Assembly: GCF_026342035.1 (NCBI RefSeq)
Contig: NZ_JAPENM010000007.1
Location: forward strand, 1-64,000
Origin: Aldersonia sp. NBC_00410
Lineage (GTDB): Bacteria > Actinomycetota > Actinomycetes > Mycobacteriales > Mycobacteriaceae
Reading direction: 5' to 3'
DNA length: 64,000 nucleotides
Numbering within the stretch: position 1 is the first letter of the stretch; the number at the start of each line of letters is the position of its first letter. The notes under the pieces were generated by a model that saw only the letters and a program-made list of their open reading frames with translations, did no database searches and was not told the DNA's origin. Shown one piece after another: positions 15,181-23,654 of this stretch. The translations under genes were made by a program, and so were the position numbers.

Positions 15181-15801
15181 ATGCGACTGGTTCGGACCAC
15201 AGTGATACTGCTGGCGGCACTGGCCGCGGGGGCGGGCTGTTCACCGTCGGACCCCGACGCTCCCCGTGACTGGTGTGCCGACACGATCGCGGCACTGATC
15301 AGTGAACAGCACCGCTGGTACGACTACGACATGACCCACGGCCGAGGAAACGTGGACCTGACCTGGATGGTGACGCCGCCGAACCCGCCGGCTACCGCGG
15401 AGCAGATCGACGCCGCCGAACAACGTCTCGGCAAGCGGTTGGACCGGCAGTTGCGCAATTGGCTCGAACACGCCAACGGCTGGGAATTCGCTTTCGGCAC
15501 CACCACCCTGTACTCGACAGATCAGCTCACCCCGGACTCACCCGAGCGCGACATCTTCCTCGAAGGGATCGGCGAAACCGACACGCAGATAGACGAGTTC
15601 GGCGTGGACTCCTTCGACGACCTCACCATTATCGGCACCAACGACAACCAGAGCCGCTTCATCCTCACCACCGGATGCGCCGACGACAGCGACTGCGACA
15701 GCGCACCCGTGTGGGCCTTCGACGGCGACATCGAGAAGTTCGCCGGCCTCCGCGACTTCCTCACCAAGAGAGTCGAGGGGCTGAAAGCAGCGAAACGGTA
15801 G
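15181..15801 (+). CDS. Exported SUKH family protein, copy 4
   Basis: 206 residues with the same plan as copy 3: signal peptide MRLVRTTVILLAALAAGAGC, SUKH domain, GCADDSDC pair. Ribosome site AGAGGAGCCGACG precedes the ATG. A 234-base stretch (15271-15504) is identical to 16044-16277 in copy 5, indicating recent duplication or gene conversion. Differences concentrate in the 145-175 region, where toxin contacts might lie. Confidence 0.8.
   Translation: MRLVRTTVILLAALAAGAGCSPSDPDAPRDWCADTIAALISEQHRWYDYDMTHGRGNVDLTWMVTPPNPPATAEQIDAAEQRLGKRLDRQLRNWLEHANGWEFAFGTTTLYSTDQLTPDSPERDIFLEGIGETDTQIDEFGVDSFDDLTIIGTNDNQSRFILTTGCADDSDCDSAPVWAFDGDIEKFAGLRDFLTKRVEGLKAAKR
15271..15504 (+). repeat. 234-bp direct repeat, first copy
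   Basis: Identical, base for base on reading, to 16044-16277. It covers the first half of the SUKH domain. Confidence 0.85.
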
Positions 15802-15866
15802 TCGCAGCACTACTTCCCGGCCGCGCGAACTTCAAAGAAGCCCTCTCCTGGAATCCGTTAGGCAAC

Positions 15867-15950
15867 ATGGGTCAGTCAGTCGGGATCGCCACGCACTTGT
15901 CGTCGCAGGTCATCTCCGGTGTCGCGGTGCAGAACCAGCGCAGGAAGTAG
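15867..15950 (+). CDS. 27-residue leader peptide before SUKH copy 5
   Basis: ATG at 15867; product MGQSVGIATHLSSQVISGV... The 3' half and the following bases are nearly identical to 12975-13050, but a base change removes the first copy's stop and the frame ends at the next TAG, six bases before the GTG at 15957. Both leaders are 27 codons long despite ending at different stops. Confidence 0.4.
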   Translation: MGQSVGIATHLSSQVISGVAVQNQRRK

Positions 15951-15956
15951 GTAGCA

Positions 15957-16574
15957 GTGGCAAGAGAACAGCGGCCAGCATTGGCGATCGAGGCGACGGC
16001 CTGCACCTCCTGCTCACAACCGGACCCCGATGCTGCCGGTGATTGGTGTGCCGACACGATCGCGGCACTGATCAGTGAACAGCACCGCTGGTACGACTAC
16101 GACATGACCCACGGCCGAGGAAACGTGGACCTGACCTGGATGGTGACGCCGCCGAACCCGCCGGCTACCGCGGAGCAGATCGACGCCGCCGAACAACGTC
16201 TCGGCAAGCGGTTGGACCGGCAGTTGCGCAATTGGCTCGAACACGCCAACGGCTGGGAATTCGCTTTCGGCACCACCGCCCTGTTCTCGACGCAGCAGCT
16301 CACCCCGGACTCACGCGAGCGCGAGATATTGCTCCAGGTTGCACACGACTCCGACACGCAGATAGACGAGTTCGGCGTGGACTCCTTCGACGACCTCATC
16401 ATTATCGGCACCAACGACAATCAGAGCGAATTCATCCTCACCACCGGATGCGCCGACGACAGCGACTGCGACAGCGCTCCCGTGTGGGACTTCGACGGCG
16501 ACATCAGGAAGTTCTCCAGCCTCCGCGACTTCCTCACCGCAGAGGTGAAATCGCTGAAAACAGCAAAACAGTAG
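15957..16574 (+). CDS. SUKH family protein, copy 5, chimeric N-terminus
   Basis: 205 residues from a GTG. The first 18 residues (MAREQRPALAIEATACTS) match copy 1, whereas everything from CSQPDPDAAGDWCADT onward matches copies 3 and 4. The join lies just before the mature Cys, so the exported protein's signal peptide has been replaced by the short copy 1 N-terminus. This protein is probably cytoplasmic. The chimera shows recombination between array members. Confidence 0.75.
   Translation: MAREQRPALAIEATACTSCSQPDPDAAGDWCADTIAALISEQHRWYDYDMTHGRGNVDLTWMVTPPNPPATAEQIDAAEQRLGKRLDRQLRNWLEHANGWEFAFGTTALFSTQQLTPDSREREILLQVAHDSDTQIDEFGVDSFDDLIIIGTNDNQSEFILTTGCADDSDCDSAPVWDFDGDIRKFSSLRDFLTAEVKSLKTAKQ
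16044..16277 (+). repeat. 234-bp direct repeat, second copy
   Basis: Identical to 15271-15504; lies within SUKH copy 5. Confidence 0.85.
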
Positions 16575-16672
16575 TCGCAGCACTATTTCCCGGCCGGAGC
16601 CCGGTCCACACCCCACCGTCTCGATGACGCCGCAAGACTGCCATACGGACTCGGGTTCGAGAGGAGCCGACG

Positions 16673-16900
16673 ATGCGACTGGTTCGGACCACAGTGATAC
16701 TGCTAGCGGCACTCGGCGCCGCGTCGGCCTGCTCACCGTCGGACCCGGACGCTCCCGGTGACTGGCCTGCCGACACGATCGCAGCATTGATCAGTGAGCG
16801 GCAGCGCTGGTACGACTACGACAAGGCTCACGGCGGAGAAAACGAGGACCCGACCTGCCCTCATCTTGATGCGCGCAAGGTCGCGGTGCTACGCCGGTGA
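16673..16900 (+). pseudogene. SUKH copy 6, truncated
   Basis: Starts like copies 3 and 4 (MRLVRTTVILLAALGAASAC, same ribosome site) but homology stops after GGENEDPT (about residue 62), before any conserved SUKH core; 13 unrelated residues follow to a stop. The end overlaps a convergent gene. It is the decayed right end of the array. Confidence 0.75.
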
Positions 16901-17194
16901 CGGGTCGTTGGTGTAGATGTAGAACGCGCCCGGGTCGCGGCCGCTGCGGTCCGGGCCGATTCCACTGTTCGCGCGCCACTGGCAGTCCTCGATCGAGGAC
17001 AGGTGTGGCCCGAAGGTTTCGGCGAGGTGTTGCCAGCAGGATGCCTCGTCGCTAAATCCCCACAGTCCGAAATCGGGGGAAACCGTCTTGTGGTACACGG
17101 CATTCGGTGCCGCGGCCGCTGGGGCAGCGAAAAGTACTGCGCTCGCGGCCGCGGCAGTGAGCGCTCCGATGGCCGAGACAGGTCGTCTTCTCAT
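16889..17194 (-). CDS. Small secreted two-cysteine protein
   Basis: 101 residues. Signal peptide MRRRPVSAIGALTAAAASAVLFAAPAAAA, cleavage near AAA/PNA. The mature part of about 70 residues has two Cys (ASCWQHLA and IEDCQWRA) likely joined by a disulfide, and ends in AFYIYTNDPSPA. The start at 17194 lies directly after AGGGGAAAGCTG; an upstream ATG at 17209 lacks a site. No function recognised. It is convergent with the truncated SUKH copy. Confidence 0.7.
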   Translation of the reverse strand: MRRRPVSAIGALTAAAASAVLFAAPAAAAPNAVYHKTVSPDFGLWGFSDEASCWQHLAETFGPHLSSIEDCQWRANSGIGPDRSGRDPGAFYIYTNDPSPA

Positions 17195-17555
17195 CAGCTT
17201 TCCCCTCATGTTGTCGTTGTCGTCCGCGAACTCACGTACTCGCGGTGTCGTGCGTGATTCCCGTTCAGTCGTCGCCGCGGTTGGTGTCCCGCTACGCCAG
17301 GAAACAATCTCGGCGCAGGTGGCGAGGTCTCGGGGCCCTTGGCCCCCGAATCCCCACCTCATGCCGGTCGGCGAGCCAGATCTCCCCCGCCGGTGAATCG
17401 TTTCGGGCGTGTCAATATCGTCGCCAGTTCCTCCTAACCCGCCGTGGACCGCCGCCGTTGGGGCCAGTCGGACTGTCAGGTCAGCCGATGGCCTCGGCCC
17501 AGAACCCGTTGTCGTCGATGACGATCCGGGCCGCACCATCGATTTGGTCAAGTTT
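17195..17555. other. Intergenic region
   Basis: Separates two leftward genes. I see no credible coding frame, hairpin or shared promoter element here. Confidence 0.4.
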
Positions 17556-17822
17556 CTAGACTGCCTCTTCAAGGTGGACGGACATGAGCAGCATCCACTC
17601 CTCCCAAGGCGACCTGCCCGGCGGCGCGTCGTTCGCGCAGAGGCAGTAGTAGTCCGACAGTTGTTGCTGTGGTGTGATCGTCAGCGGGACAGGCGGATTC
17701 AGTGTCGCACCGCGCCGCTGCGTGATCGACAGTGCGCGTTCATCACCTTCGATCGTCAGGTCGTACCACCCGCCAGCGGTGATCACGGAGTCGATCAGCT
17801 CCGGAGTGGACGGTTCGCTCAT
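17556..17822 (-). CDS. Hypothetical protein
   Basis: 88 residues (MSEPSTPELIDSVITAGGW...), acidic, apparently an alpha/beta domain with no signal or membrane helix. The ATG at 17822 is preceded by GAGGTGCGG. It has two Cys (YYCLCAND). No family recognised. Confidence 0.55.
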   Translation of the reverse strand: MSEPSTPELIDSVITAGGWYDLTIEGDERALSITQRRGATLNPPVPLTITPQQQLSDYYCLCANDAPPGRSPWEEWMLLMSVHLEEAV

Positions 17823-17941
17823 GTCCGCACCTCATCATGTTTGAGAGTTTCCGTGGACCTATCGGCCTCGGGTTGCATCACCGATCACACCTGGCAACCA
17901 CCGCCCAAGCGAACGTCGCGATTTCCCTGGAGCGGGGCGCT

Positions 17942-18221
17942 GTGATCACGCGAAATGGCCTGACCAAACGCGATATCGAGACAATCAGTCTCACCACGGA
18001 CGACCCACAAGGATTCGTGCGAGCCGTTGCAGGACTGTCCAGCGTGTCCGTCGTAATGGTTGCCCGGCGTGTCCGGAGACATCACCACTTTGGAGGCACA
18101 GGCGCTTTGCCTTGGTGAGACAAGGGTCATCGGCGGAACCAACGTCTTCGATGCGCACGTTCCCGTACATCGAATGCCCGCCGATGCCCCCTACCCGAAA
18201 CCGCCCCGGTCAACCCGCTAG
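17942..18221 (+). pseudogene. Frameshifted small gene
   Basis: From a GTG at 17942 (behind GGAGCGG) the frame reads VITRNGLTKRDIETISLTT... to about 18063, then continues convincingly in another frame as GVSGDITTLEAQALCLGETRV... to TAG at 18219-18221. One extra C near 18064 explains the shift. The joined product would be about 93 residues, without recognised domains. A sequencing error would also give this picture. Confidence 0.4.
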
Positions 18222-18300
18222 CCACCACACCCGAGTTTTGCTTCACGGCACGAGCGAGTGATCGGCGCGGGCCGAGATGTTGGCGTATCCGCCTCCCTGC

Positions 18301-18639
18301 TTAGGTGTTTTCAGGTGCCTCGGAGACGAGATACTCCTTGAGGAGTAACACGCCCGGCTCCAACGCTGGGAAGTCGTAGTCGGCATCCGCGCGTCGGAAC
18401 GCGATCTGGATCGGAGTATCGGGATCCAGGGCGCTGAGAGAGCCCAACGAGAATCGATGGCGCAAACCGAACTCATCGAGTAATTCGAGCTCGTCGGGTG
18501 ATACCCCGTATCGATCGAGCAGATACTTCAAGGTGGGCGGGCCCGACGGTCTGTCCTCGGGAGGAAGCCGGCGCAGAAACCGCTCGAACTCCTCCTCCGC
18601 CGCCGCCTTGGCGGTGATCTGGACCTTCTTTATTGACAT
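18301..18639 (-). CDS. Hypothetical acidic protein
   Basis: 112 residues from the ATG at 18639 (MSIKKVQITAKAAAEEEFERFL). A helical N-terminal half with RRLPPEDRPSG and YLLDRYGVSPDELELLDEF is followed by a beta-rich part. No signal peptide, so cytoplasmic. The frame continues upstream, but the ATG has the better context. Family not recognised. Confidence 0.55.
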   Translation of the reverse strand: MSIKKVQITAKAAAEEEFERFLRRLPPEDRPSGPPTLKYLLDRYGVSPDELELLDEFGLRHRFSLGSLSALDPDTPIQIAFRRADADYDFPALEPGVLLLKEYLVSEAPENT

Positions 18640-18674
18640 CCCTGACTCCAATGTCGCTGGTCGTAGTACGAGTT

Positions 18675-18893
18675 CTACCCGATCTGGGTGCTTATGCGCA
18701 TTCCGCTGCAATCCTCCACGGCCCACACGGACCCGTCAGCATACGTAGAGACACCGACGGCGACGCACAGCACGCTGGCGGTGTGGCGCAGTGTCGGCGA
18801 GAGCGCCTCCGCTTGCGCCACGGCAGCACCGGCCGCCAACGGGACGGCGAGAGCAACGAGAAGAGTGCAGGCCATCGTTTTCGGTTTCAACAC
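18675..18893 (-). CDS. Small secreted two-cysteine protein
   Basis: 72 residues from a GTG at 18893 behind ATGGAGGAACTTCC. Signal peptide LKPKTMACTLLVALAVPLAAGAA, cleavage near AQA/EA. The mature peptide of about 45 residues has two Cys (SVLCVAVG and VEDCSG). It has the shared ECF-type promoter at 18937-18962. No function recognised. Confidence 0.65.
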   Translation of the reverse strand: MLKPKTMACTLLVALAVPLAAGAAVAQAEALSPTLRHTASVLCVAVGVSTYADGSVWAVEDCSGMRISTQIG

Positions 18894-18936
18894 GGAAGTT
18901 CCTCCATCAGAAAGTGATTGATACGGACAACCGTTC

Positions 18937-18962
18937 GATGCGCTGAATGCGCGGGAAGTTCC
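18937..18962 (-). promoter_or_regulatory. ECF-type promoter GGAAC-N16-GCATC for the secreted peptide at 18893
   Basis: Reverse strand GGGAAC, 16 bases, GCATCGAAC; the -10 box ends 43 bases before the start codon. Confidence 0.65.
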
Positions 18963-19206
18963 CATGCCCGCGCGGCGCCGCACTAGGCGGCTGTCGAAGA
19001 TGGCGAATATCCACACGCTTGACGGGTCGCCGGCGAACGAGGACGTCACGGGTCCACCCCTAGTCGATCGCCGCTGCGCTTCACCAGCGACGCATTTCGA
19101 GACTGTTGAGCTTCTCCCTCTAGGTGATACCGCCGGGCCTGGCCCTTGGATGCCGAGGATGCGAGAGGCCTCACCTTGGCTGTGATTCACGCCACGCGCG
19201 TGGCCG

Positions 19207-19232
19207 GGAACCATCGGCCCTGCGACGGCATC
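19207..19232 (+). promoter_or_regulatory. ECF-type promoter GGAAC-N16-GCATC for the secreted peptide at 19324
   Basis: GGGAAC, 16 bases, GCATCCAAC, about 90 bases ahead of the start. Confidence 0.6.
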
Positions 19233-19323
19233 CAACATTCCGAACCACCCGAACGATGCAGGACAACTCTCGCGGTCAGCGCAAAAGCCCTGTGCCCGTG
19301 TCGAACCAGGAGAAAGGAGGACC

Positions 19324-19575
19324 ATGATGGTTAGGAAGGCGCTACTCGGTGCCGTGATCGCACTCGCCCTGCCTGCTGCAGCGATGCTCTGCGCGACCGG
19401 AATCGCTTCGGCCGGCTCGATGCCCGGAAACGGGGAAGCCTGCACCGGAGAGTTCGATGCAAGCTACTGCTGGTCGATCCGCAACGGCGCGATCCAGCAC
19501 CTCAACCTCGGCGGTGAGGATTACACCGCCCCCGAAGTCGACACCACCCCGTACGCCCCGCTCAACCTGGGCTGA
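19324..19575 (+). CDS. Small secreted peptide, CTGEFD family, copy A
   Basis: 83 residues. Ribosome site AGAAAGGAGGACC. Signal peptide to about residue 31 (GIASAGS). The mature part contains CTGEFDASYCW, a two-Cys loop, then IQHLNLGGEDYTAPEVD. The core CTGEFDxSxCW-N9/10-IxHLNL is shared with the gene at 20062, so these are paralogues. The C-terminal extension is unique to this copy. Function unknown; a secreted signalling, binding or antimicrobial role is possible. Confidence 0.7.
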   Translation: MMVRKALLGAVIALALPAAAMLCATGIASAGSMPGNGEACTGEFDASYCWSIRNGAIQHLNLGGEDYTAPEVDTTPYAPLNLG

Positions 19576-19733
19576 ACGGGGCAGGACACCGCGCGCCCGA
19601 CGCGCTCGATAGCAGCACGAATTGTTCAACGTTCCTCGAGACTTCCCGGCGTCATGTGCCCCGGGTGCAGGGGTCGACGCGCCGCCGGGGGCGCGTCCAG
19701 ACCACCACCCAGCACTTGCACCCGGGGACAGCC

Positions 19734-19768
19734 GGCGGCCGCCCACTAGAGGGGTGTGGGCGGCCGCC
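19734..19768 (+). terminator. Strong hairpin after peptide gene A
   Basis: A perfect 13-bp stem (GGCGGCCGCCCAC / GTGGGCGGCCGCC) with a 9-base loop. Just before it, another pair, TGCCCCGGGTGCA at 19656 and TGCACCCGGGG at 19718, could form a second stem. Together they look like a termination region. Confidence 0.6.
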
Positions 19769-19995
19769 GCGCTTCTGTAAATGGTGGCCGTCGGGGCAAT
19801 CAGGTACTGGAGCCTGGAGCGGTCGACGACCGCCCGGCTCCCCCAATCGCGGCGTCACGGCCTGACCAGACAGCGTCGGCGAGTTGCCGGTGCCTCGATC
19901 TGCTTCGCGGAAAACCACCGCGCGAGAAGCGAGAGCTCCCCCCTCAACCGGATGGGTTGTGGTGTAGCCGTCCATGACCAGGCATCGAGTCATAC

Positions 19996-20021
19996 GGAAC
20001 ATTTCGCGTCGCCGGTGCATC
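19996..20021 (+). promoter_or_regulatory. ECF-type promoter GGAAC-N16-GCATC for the secreted peptide at 20062
   Basis: CGGAAC, 16 bases, GCATCAAG, 40 bases before the ATG. Confidence 0.6.
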
Positions 20022-20061
20022 AAGGTAGGTGAAAGCATCGACAGCCAAGGAGGATTCATCT

Positions 20062-20241
20062 ATGAAGAGGTTCATCGCTAGTGTTGTCCTGGCCGCAGGA
20101 CTGACCGGTACCAGTCTCGTCCTGGCCACCCCGGCACTTGCGCAGCCGTTCGAGGGGCACTGGCAGAACTGCACCGGCGAATTCGATGGCTCCACGTGCT
20201 GGCACAACGAACACGGCGTCATCGAACACCTCAACCTCTGA
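20062..20241 (+). CDS. Small secreted peptide, CTGEFD family, copy B
   Basis: 59 residues. Ribosome site AAGGAGGATTCATCT. Signal peptide MKRFIASVVLAAGLTGTS... cleaved near ALA/QPF, leaving about 31 residues: QNCTGEFDGSTCWHNEHGVIEHLNL. The two Cys are eight positions apart. It is the minimal form of the family also seen at 19324, ending exactly at HLNL. The shared promoter suggests co-regulation. Confidence 0.7.
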   Translation: MKRFIASVVLAAGLTGTSLVLATPALAQPFEGHWQNCTGEFDGSTCWHNEHGVIEHLNL

Positions 20242-20469
20242 CCCCGCCGACCGAGTGTCTGCGCACAAGTAGCGCACCGCACCCGAGGTCACCAATTCTG
20301 GCTGCTCAGCCGGCCCTCGGTCGCGGAGTGGCACGATCCCGCGGGCGATCTCCATCGTCGTCCTCGAACTGGTCACAGGCCGGCGCGACCTGCGCTGCGA
20401 TAGGCGCAGGGCGTCGGAACCCAACTGGGGCAGCGTGTCCGAGCGAGCTAATGATGCTCCCTTCCCGAC

Positions 20470-21510
20470 TCAACGGTCGAGGCCAGCGGTGAGGTCGTCT
20501 GCCGTCGGTAGTGCTCGCTGCATGTCCGGTGGCAGCGCGTCATATGTGTAGGTGGAGACAGCCATCGGCGCGTGGCTTCCACCGAGTGCGTATCGGACGG
20601 TCTTCTCATTGTGGTCCGCGCACACGAGGATCCCGACCGTCGCGGCGTGCGCCTCACGGCGGAGCCGGTCATCGACCAGGGCCACATAGAAGCCGAGCTG
20701 TCCGGCGTCTTCGGGCCGGAACTTGCCGGCTTTCAGTTCCACGACGATGTAGCGGAGCTGTTCGACGTGGAAGAACAGCAGGTCGAGGTAGAAGTCGTCG
20801 CCGTCAACCTCGAAATGCAGCTGTCTGCCCACGAAGGCAAACCCCGTACCGAGCTCACGCAAAGTGTCGACCATGCGCTCCATCAACGCGTTCTCGAGGT
20901 CTCGCTCGGCTACTTCACCGCCGAGTTCGAGGAAGTCGAACACGTAGGGGTCTTTGGCTATCTGTTGAGCAAGTTCCGAGTCGGCCGGGTCGAGCCGTTG
21001 GGCGAAGTTGGACGCGCCCGCGCCGGCGCGCTCGAGCGACCGGTTCGAAATCTGATTGCGTAGGACGTTGCGTGACCAGCCTTGTTCGCTCGCCGCCCGG
21101 GCGTATCGATCCCGCGTGTCTTGGTCGTCGAGCTTGTCGAGCAGGAGGGTGATGTGGCCCCAGGGCAATTTCCCAACAGCTTGTTGGGAAATTGGCCGAT
21201 CGCTGGGCCACGCGGCGGCAAAGCCGCGCATGTACTGCAGATTCGAGGCGGACAGGCCCCGGTTGGTGGGGAGTTCGCGCCGCAAGTCCTGGGCGAGTCG
21301 GGCGATGACTTTCGAACCCCATCCTTGGTGACGTTGCCGGTCGAGGATGACCCTTCCGATGTCCCAGTACAGCTCGATTAGCTGAGTGTTGACTGTCCGC
21401 TGCGCGGCAGTGCGGGCAGCGGCCACGCGACGCTTGACTTCGGCCAGGACCGCGTCGTAGTCACTGGGCAGGGCAAGATCGGCGTTGCGCGAATTGCCGG
21501 TCGAGGTCAC
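20470..21510 (-). CDS. PDDEXK nuclease domain protein (YhcG/DUF1016 family)
   Basis: 346 residues. The N-terminal DUF1016_N part (about 15-150) includes LIELYWDIGRVI and GWGSKVIARLAQDLR; the C-terminal nuclease part has DDFYLDLLFFH and YIVVELKAG, giving the D...ExK signature of PDDEXK nucleases. Members occur in defence islands and near mobile elements; their action is poorly defined. The GTG start at 21510 follows GAGGTAGG. No partner methylase or toxin is adjacent. Confidence 0.85.
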   Translation of the reverse strand: MTSTGNSRNADLALPSDYDAVLAEVKRRVAAARTAAQRTVNTQLIELYWDIGRVILDRQRHQGWGSKVIARLAQDLRRELPTNRGLSASNLQYMRGFAAAWPSDRPISQQAVGKLPWGHITLLLDKLDDQDTRDRYARAASEQGWSRNVLRNQISNRSLERAGAGASNFAQRLDPADSELAQQIAKDPYVFDFLELGGEVAERDLENALMERMVDTLRELGTGFAFVGRQLHFEVDGDDFYLDLLFFHVEQLRYIVVELKAGKFRPEDAGQLGFYVALVDDRLRREAHAATVGILVCADHNEKTVRYALGGSHAPMAVSTYTYDALPPDMQRALPTADDLTAGLDR

Positions 21511-21948
21511 CGATACCTACCTCGCCCGTCCGTCAACCGCAGCAAGTATCTCGTGCGGCATCGTCGCCCCATATCGACATTGTGCAGCATGCGGTGAAGC
21601 GTAGCGGCGATGCGCGAGCCGCCGCGCGGCCGCTCAAACCGCCGCCTCACGCAAACAAACCGGCATCAAGTACCCGGTCTAAGCCTGCTCAGTTACACCC
21701 CCGACCTGGCGGCACCGCACGCGCCTACGACGACTTCGAGCTGGCTCGGCGCCGGGAACGAGTTCTGTGGCCCGATGCCGGGCTGGAAGGGACGTGAACC
21801 AATGGCTGGTCGGAAGCGGCATACCACCGGAGGACATCGTGCGCGGATTCCGCCGCGGATGAGCTGGCTGCGGAGGGCGGAAATACCTTTGCGGCAACCG
21901 TAGTCGGATGCCCACTCACAGAGTTGTTCTCACTGGCGGCCACGCCCC
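21511..21948. other. Intergenic region without a credible gene
   Basis: Open frames here are short, Arg/Pro-rich and of poor composition on both strands. A stretch near 21755-21800 (NEFCGPMPGWKG in the forward frame) could be a worn remnant, but nothing supports a gene. Confidence 0.4.
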
Positions 21949-22665
21949 TCAACAGCCGAGCTGACGCGCCAGATCCTCGAAATCGGTGGCATTGATGTCG
22001 AATTCCTCGGAGAACTCGGCATCGGCGGCGGCCGGATCACCGTATTCCCATGGTCGGGCCACGAACGCGGTCCGGAATCCCAGACCAGCCGCGGCACGGA
22101 TGTCGTATTTGTGGCTGGCCACCATCATGATGTCGGCGGGCGACAACCCGAGATACCTGGCCGCGAGAAGGTAAATCTTCGGATCGGGTTTGAAGACACC
22201 CGCCATCTCCGCCGCGAAGACAGCATGCCAGGGGAGATTCCCGACACGGGAGATCTCGACTACCGCGCTGACGTCGGCGTTGGAAAGGGTCGCTAGGGTG
22301 AATCGCTCGCGTAGGCGCAGCAACCCGGGCACGGTGTCGGGCCAAGGGCGGAGCCGACTCCATGCGCGGGCCAGTTCATCACGCTGAGCGAGGTCGAGTG
22401 CGATTCCCCTTGCGTCGAGGAGTGGGTTGAGAGTGCTGCGGTACACCGCTGCCACGCTGCGCCACTCGCCGTCATCGCGGCGTTGCGAGGTTTCGGCGAA
22501 ATACCCTGCTCGCCAATCGTTCACGAACGCTGACCAATCCTCGTTCGGGTACCGAGCCCCGGCAAGATCTCGTGCGGCTTCACGGATGGTCGAATGAAAA
22601 TCGGTCGCGGTTCCCTGCACGTCGAAAAGCAGCGCCGCGGGCCGCGAAACCTTTGCGCCGGTCAT
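21949..22665 (-). CDS. L-2-haloacid dehalogenase (HAD type II)
   Basis: 238 residues. HAD motif I is FDVQGTATDF with nucleophile Asp15; motif II LSNAD; motif III Lys in FKPDPKIYLLAA; motif IV VASHKYDIRAA. The HKYD box is typical of haloacid dehalogenases, which hydrolyse 2-haloalkanoates to hydroxy acids with inversion. In motif I a Val-Gln replaces the common V-Y/F-G-T arrangement only slightly. It is monocistronic and cytoplasmic. Confidence 0.85.
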   Translation of the reverse strand: MTGAKVSRPAALLFDVQGTATDFHSTIREAARDLAGARYPNEDWSAFVNDWRAGYFAETSQRRDDGEWRSVAAVYRSTLNPLLDARGIALDLAQRDELARAWSRLRPWPDTVPGLLRLRERFTLATLSNADVSAVVEISRVGNLPWHAVFAAEMAGVFKPDPKIYLLAARYLGLSPADIMMVASHKYDIRAAAGLGFRTAFVARPWEYGDPAAADAEFSEEFDINATDFEDLARQLGC

Positions 22666-22927
22666 AAGCGATACTCCTTCTGGCCCGGAGTCGGCTCATG
22701 GATCCGGCCCGGCAATGGTAAGGGATAGCTCGGTGGTGGATTCAGCGAGAGTTCGCGCGAAGTTTCGCCAGTCGGCGGATCGCCCCCGGACCTCAACGGT
22801 GTCGCCGTTCTGCCGGGGCTCACGCCGTCGGGCATCGCAGTACCGCACGGACCGGGATGAGGGTGTGAGCATGGGTCTGCGGCCGGGCAAATTTCGCAGC
22901 ACAACTAACACAGACAGGGGCGGGGCG

Positions 22928-23152
22928 GTGCAGGCGATCCTTCTCCCCCTACGGCACAGCGCATTTCGACGAGGCTGGCTGGGGCAGCTCGTCAACATCA
23001 TCGGCGATGCGATCTTCGCGATCGCGATCGCGCTCTACCTAGTGCCACGCCCCGACGTTGCATCCAAGATAGGGCTCGTGCTCGCGGCGAGCGCGCTCGG
23101 CGGGATCCTGTCCTTGCTGTTCGCCGGAGCGCTCGCCGATTGCAGCGAGTAA
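22928..23152 (+). pseudogene. N-terminal fragment of an MFS transporter
   Basis: About 74 residues from a GTG: two membrane helices of an MFS protein (GQLVNIIGDAIFAIAIALYLV and IGLVLAASALGGILSLLFAGALAD). It stops at TAA where the conserved cytoplasmic DR loop and ten further helices should follow. No continuation is visible in other frames. Confidence 0.65.
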
Positions 23153-23209
23153 CTTGGTGCTCGACCGGCGAAGTTCGGGTGCCGGGTGGGGATCTGATCG
23201 GAAGGCTCG

Positions 23210-23503
23210 ATGGGGACGGCACTGCTCTCGGTGATCGCGTTGATCGGTATCGGCGCGCTGCTCGATCAACTGATGCTCCATTTCGAACGGCACGCGTGGA
23301 TCCGCTGGCGGAAGACGACGACCTCCACCGGCGCGGGGGCGGCCGGGATGTTTGGTGAAATGCAGAATTTGTTCGCTCCGTCCAACCGGCACGTCGTCGA
23401 GGAGATCGCACACAAGCAGATCGTGCGGGCCGAATCCACGACCGTCGACGATGTCGATCTGACCGGGGGCACGGTGCGGATCACCCGCCCCAAGGACGGC
23501 TGA
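23210..23503 (+). CDS. DUF6191-like small membrane protein
   Basis: 97 residues. One N-terminal membrane helix (TALLSVIALIGIGALLDQLML), then a basic stretch and FGEMQNLFAPSNRHVVEEIAHKQIVR, matching the small actinobacterial DUF6191 proteins as I remember them, and an acidic C-terminus. Start ATG behind GGAAGG. Function unknown. Confidence 0.65.
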   Translation: MGTALLSVIALIGIGALLDQLMLHFERHAWIRWRKTTTSTGAGAAGMFGEMQNLFAPSNRHVVEEIAHKQIVRAESTTVDDVDLTGGTVRITRPKDG

Positions 23504-23654
23504 TCGCTCCTCCGCTCCCCTGGGTCGCCCGTCTCCGACCTCGTCCGGGGCGGGCGCAAATGGCGGCAATCATCTTCCTCGGGGCGGGACGCACGCGAGA
23601 TGGCCTGAAACTTCTCCGCGCAGCAGGCCGCCACAGAAGTGGCTCCGGGGATCT

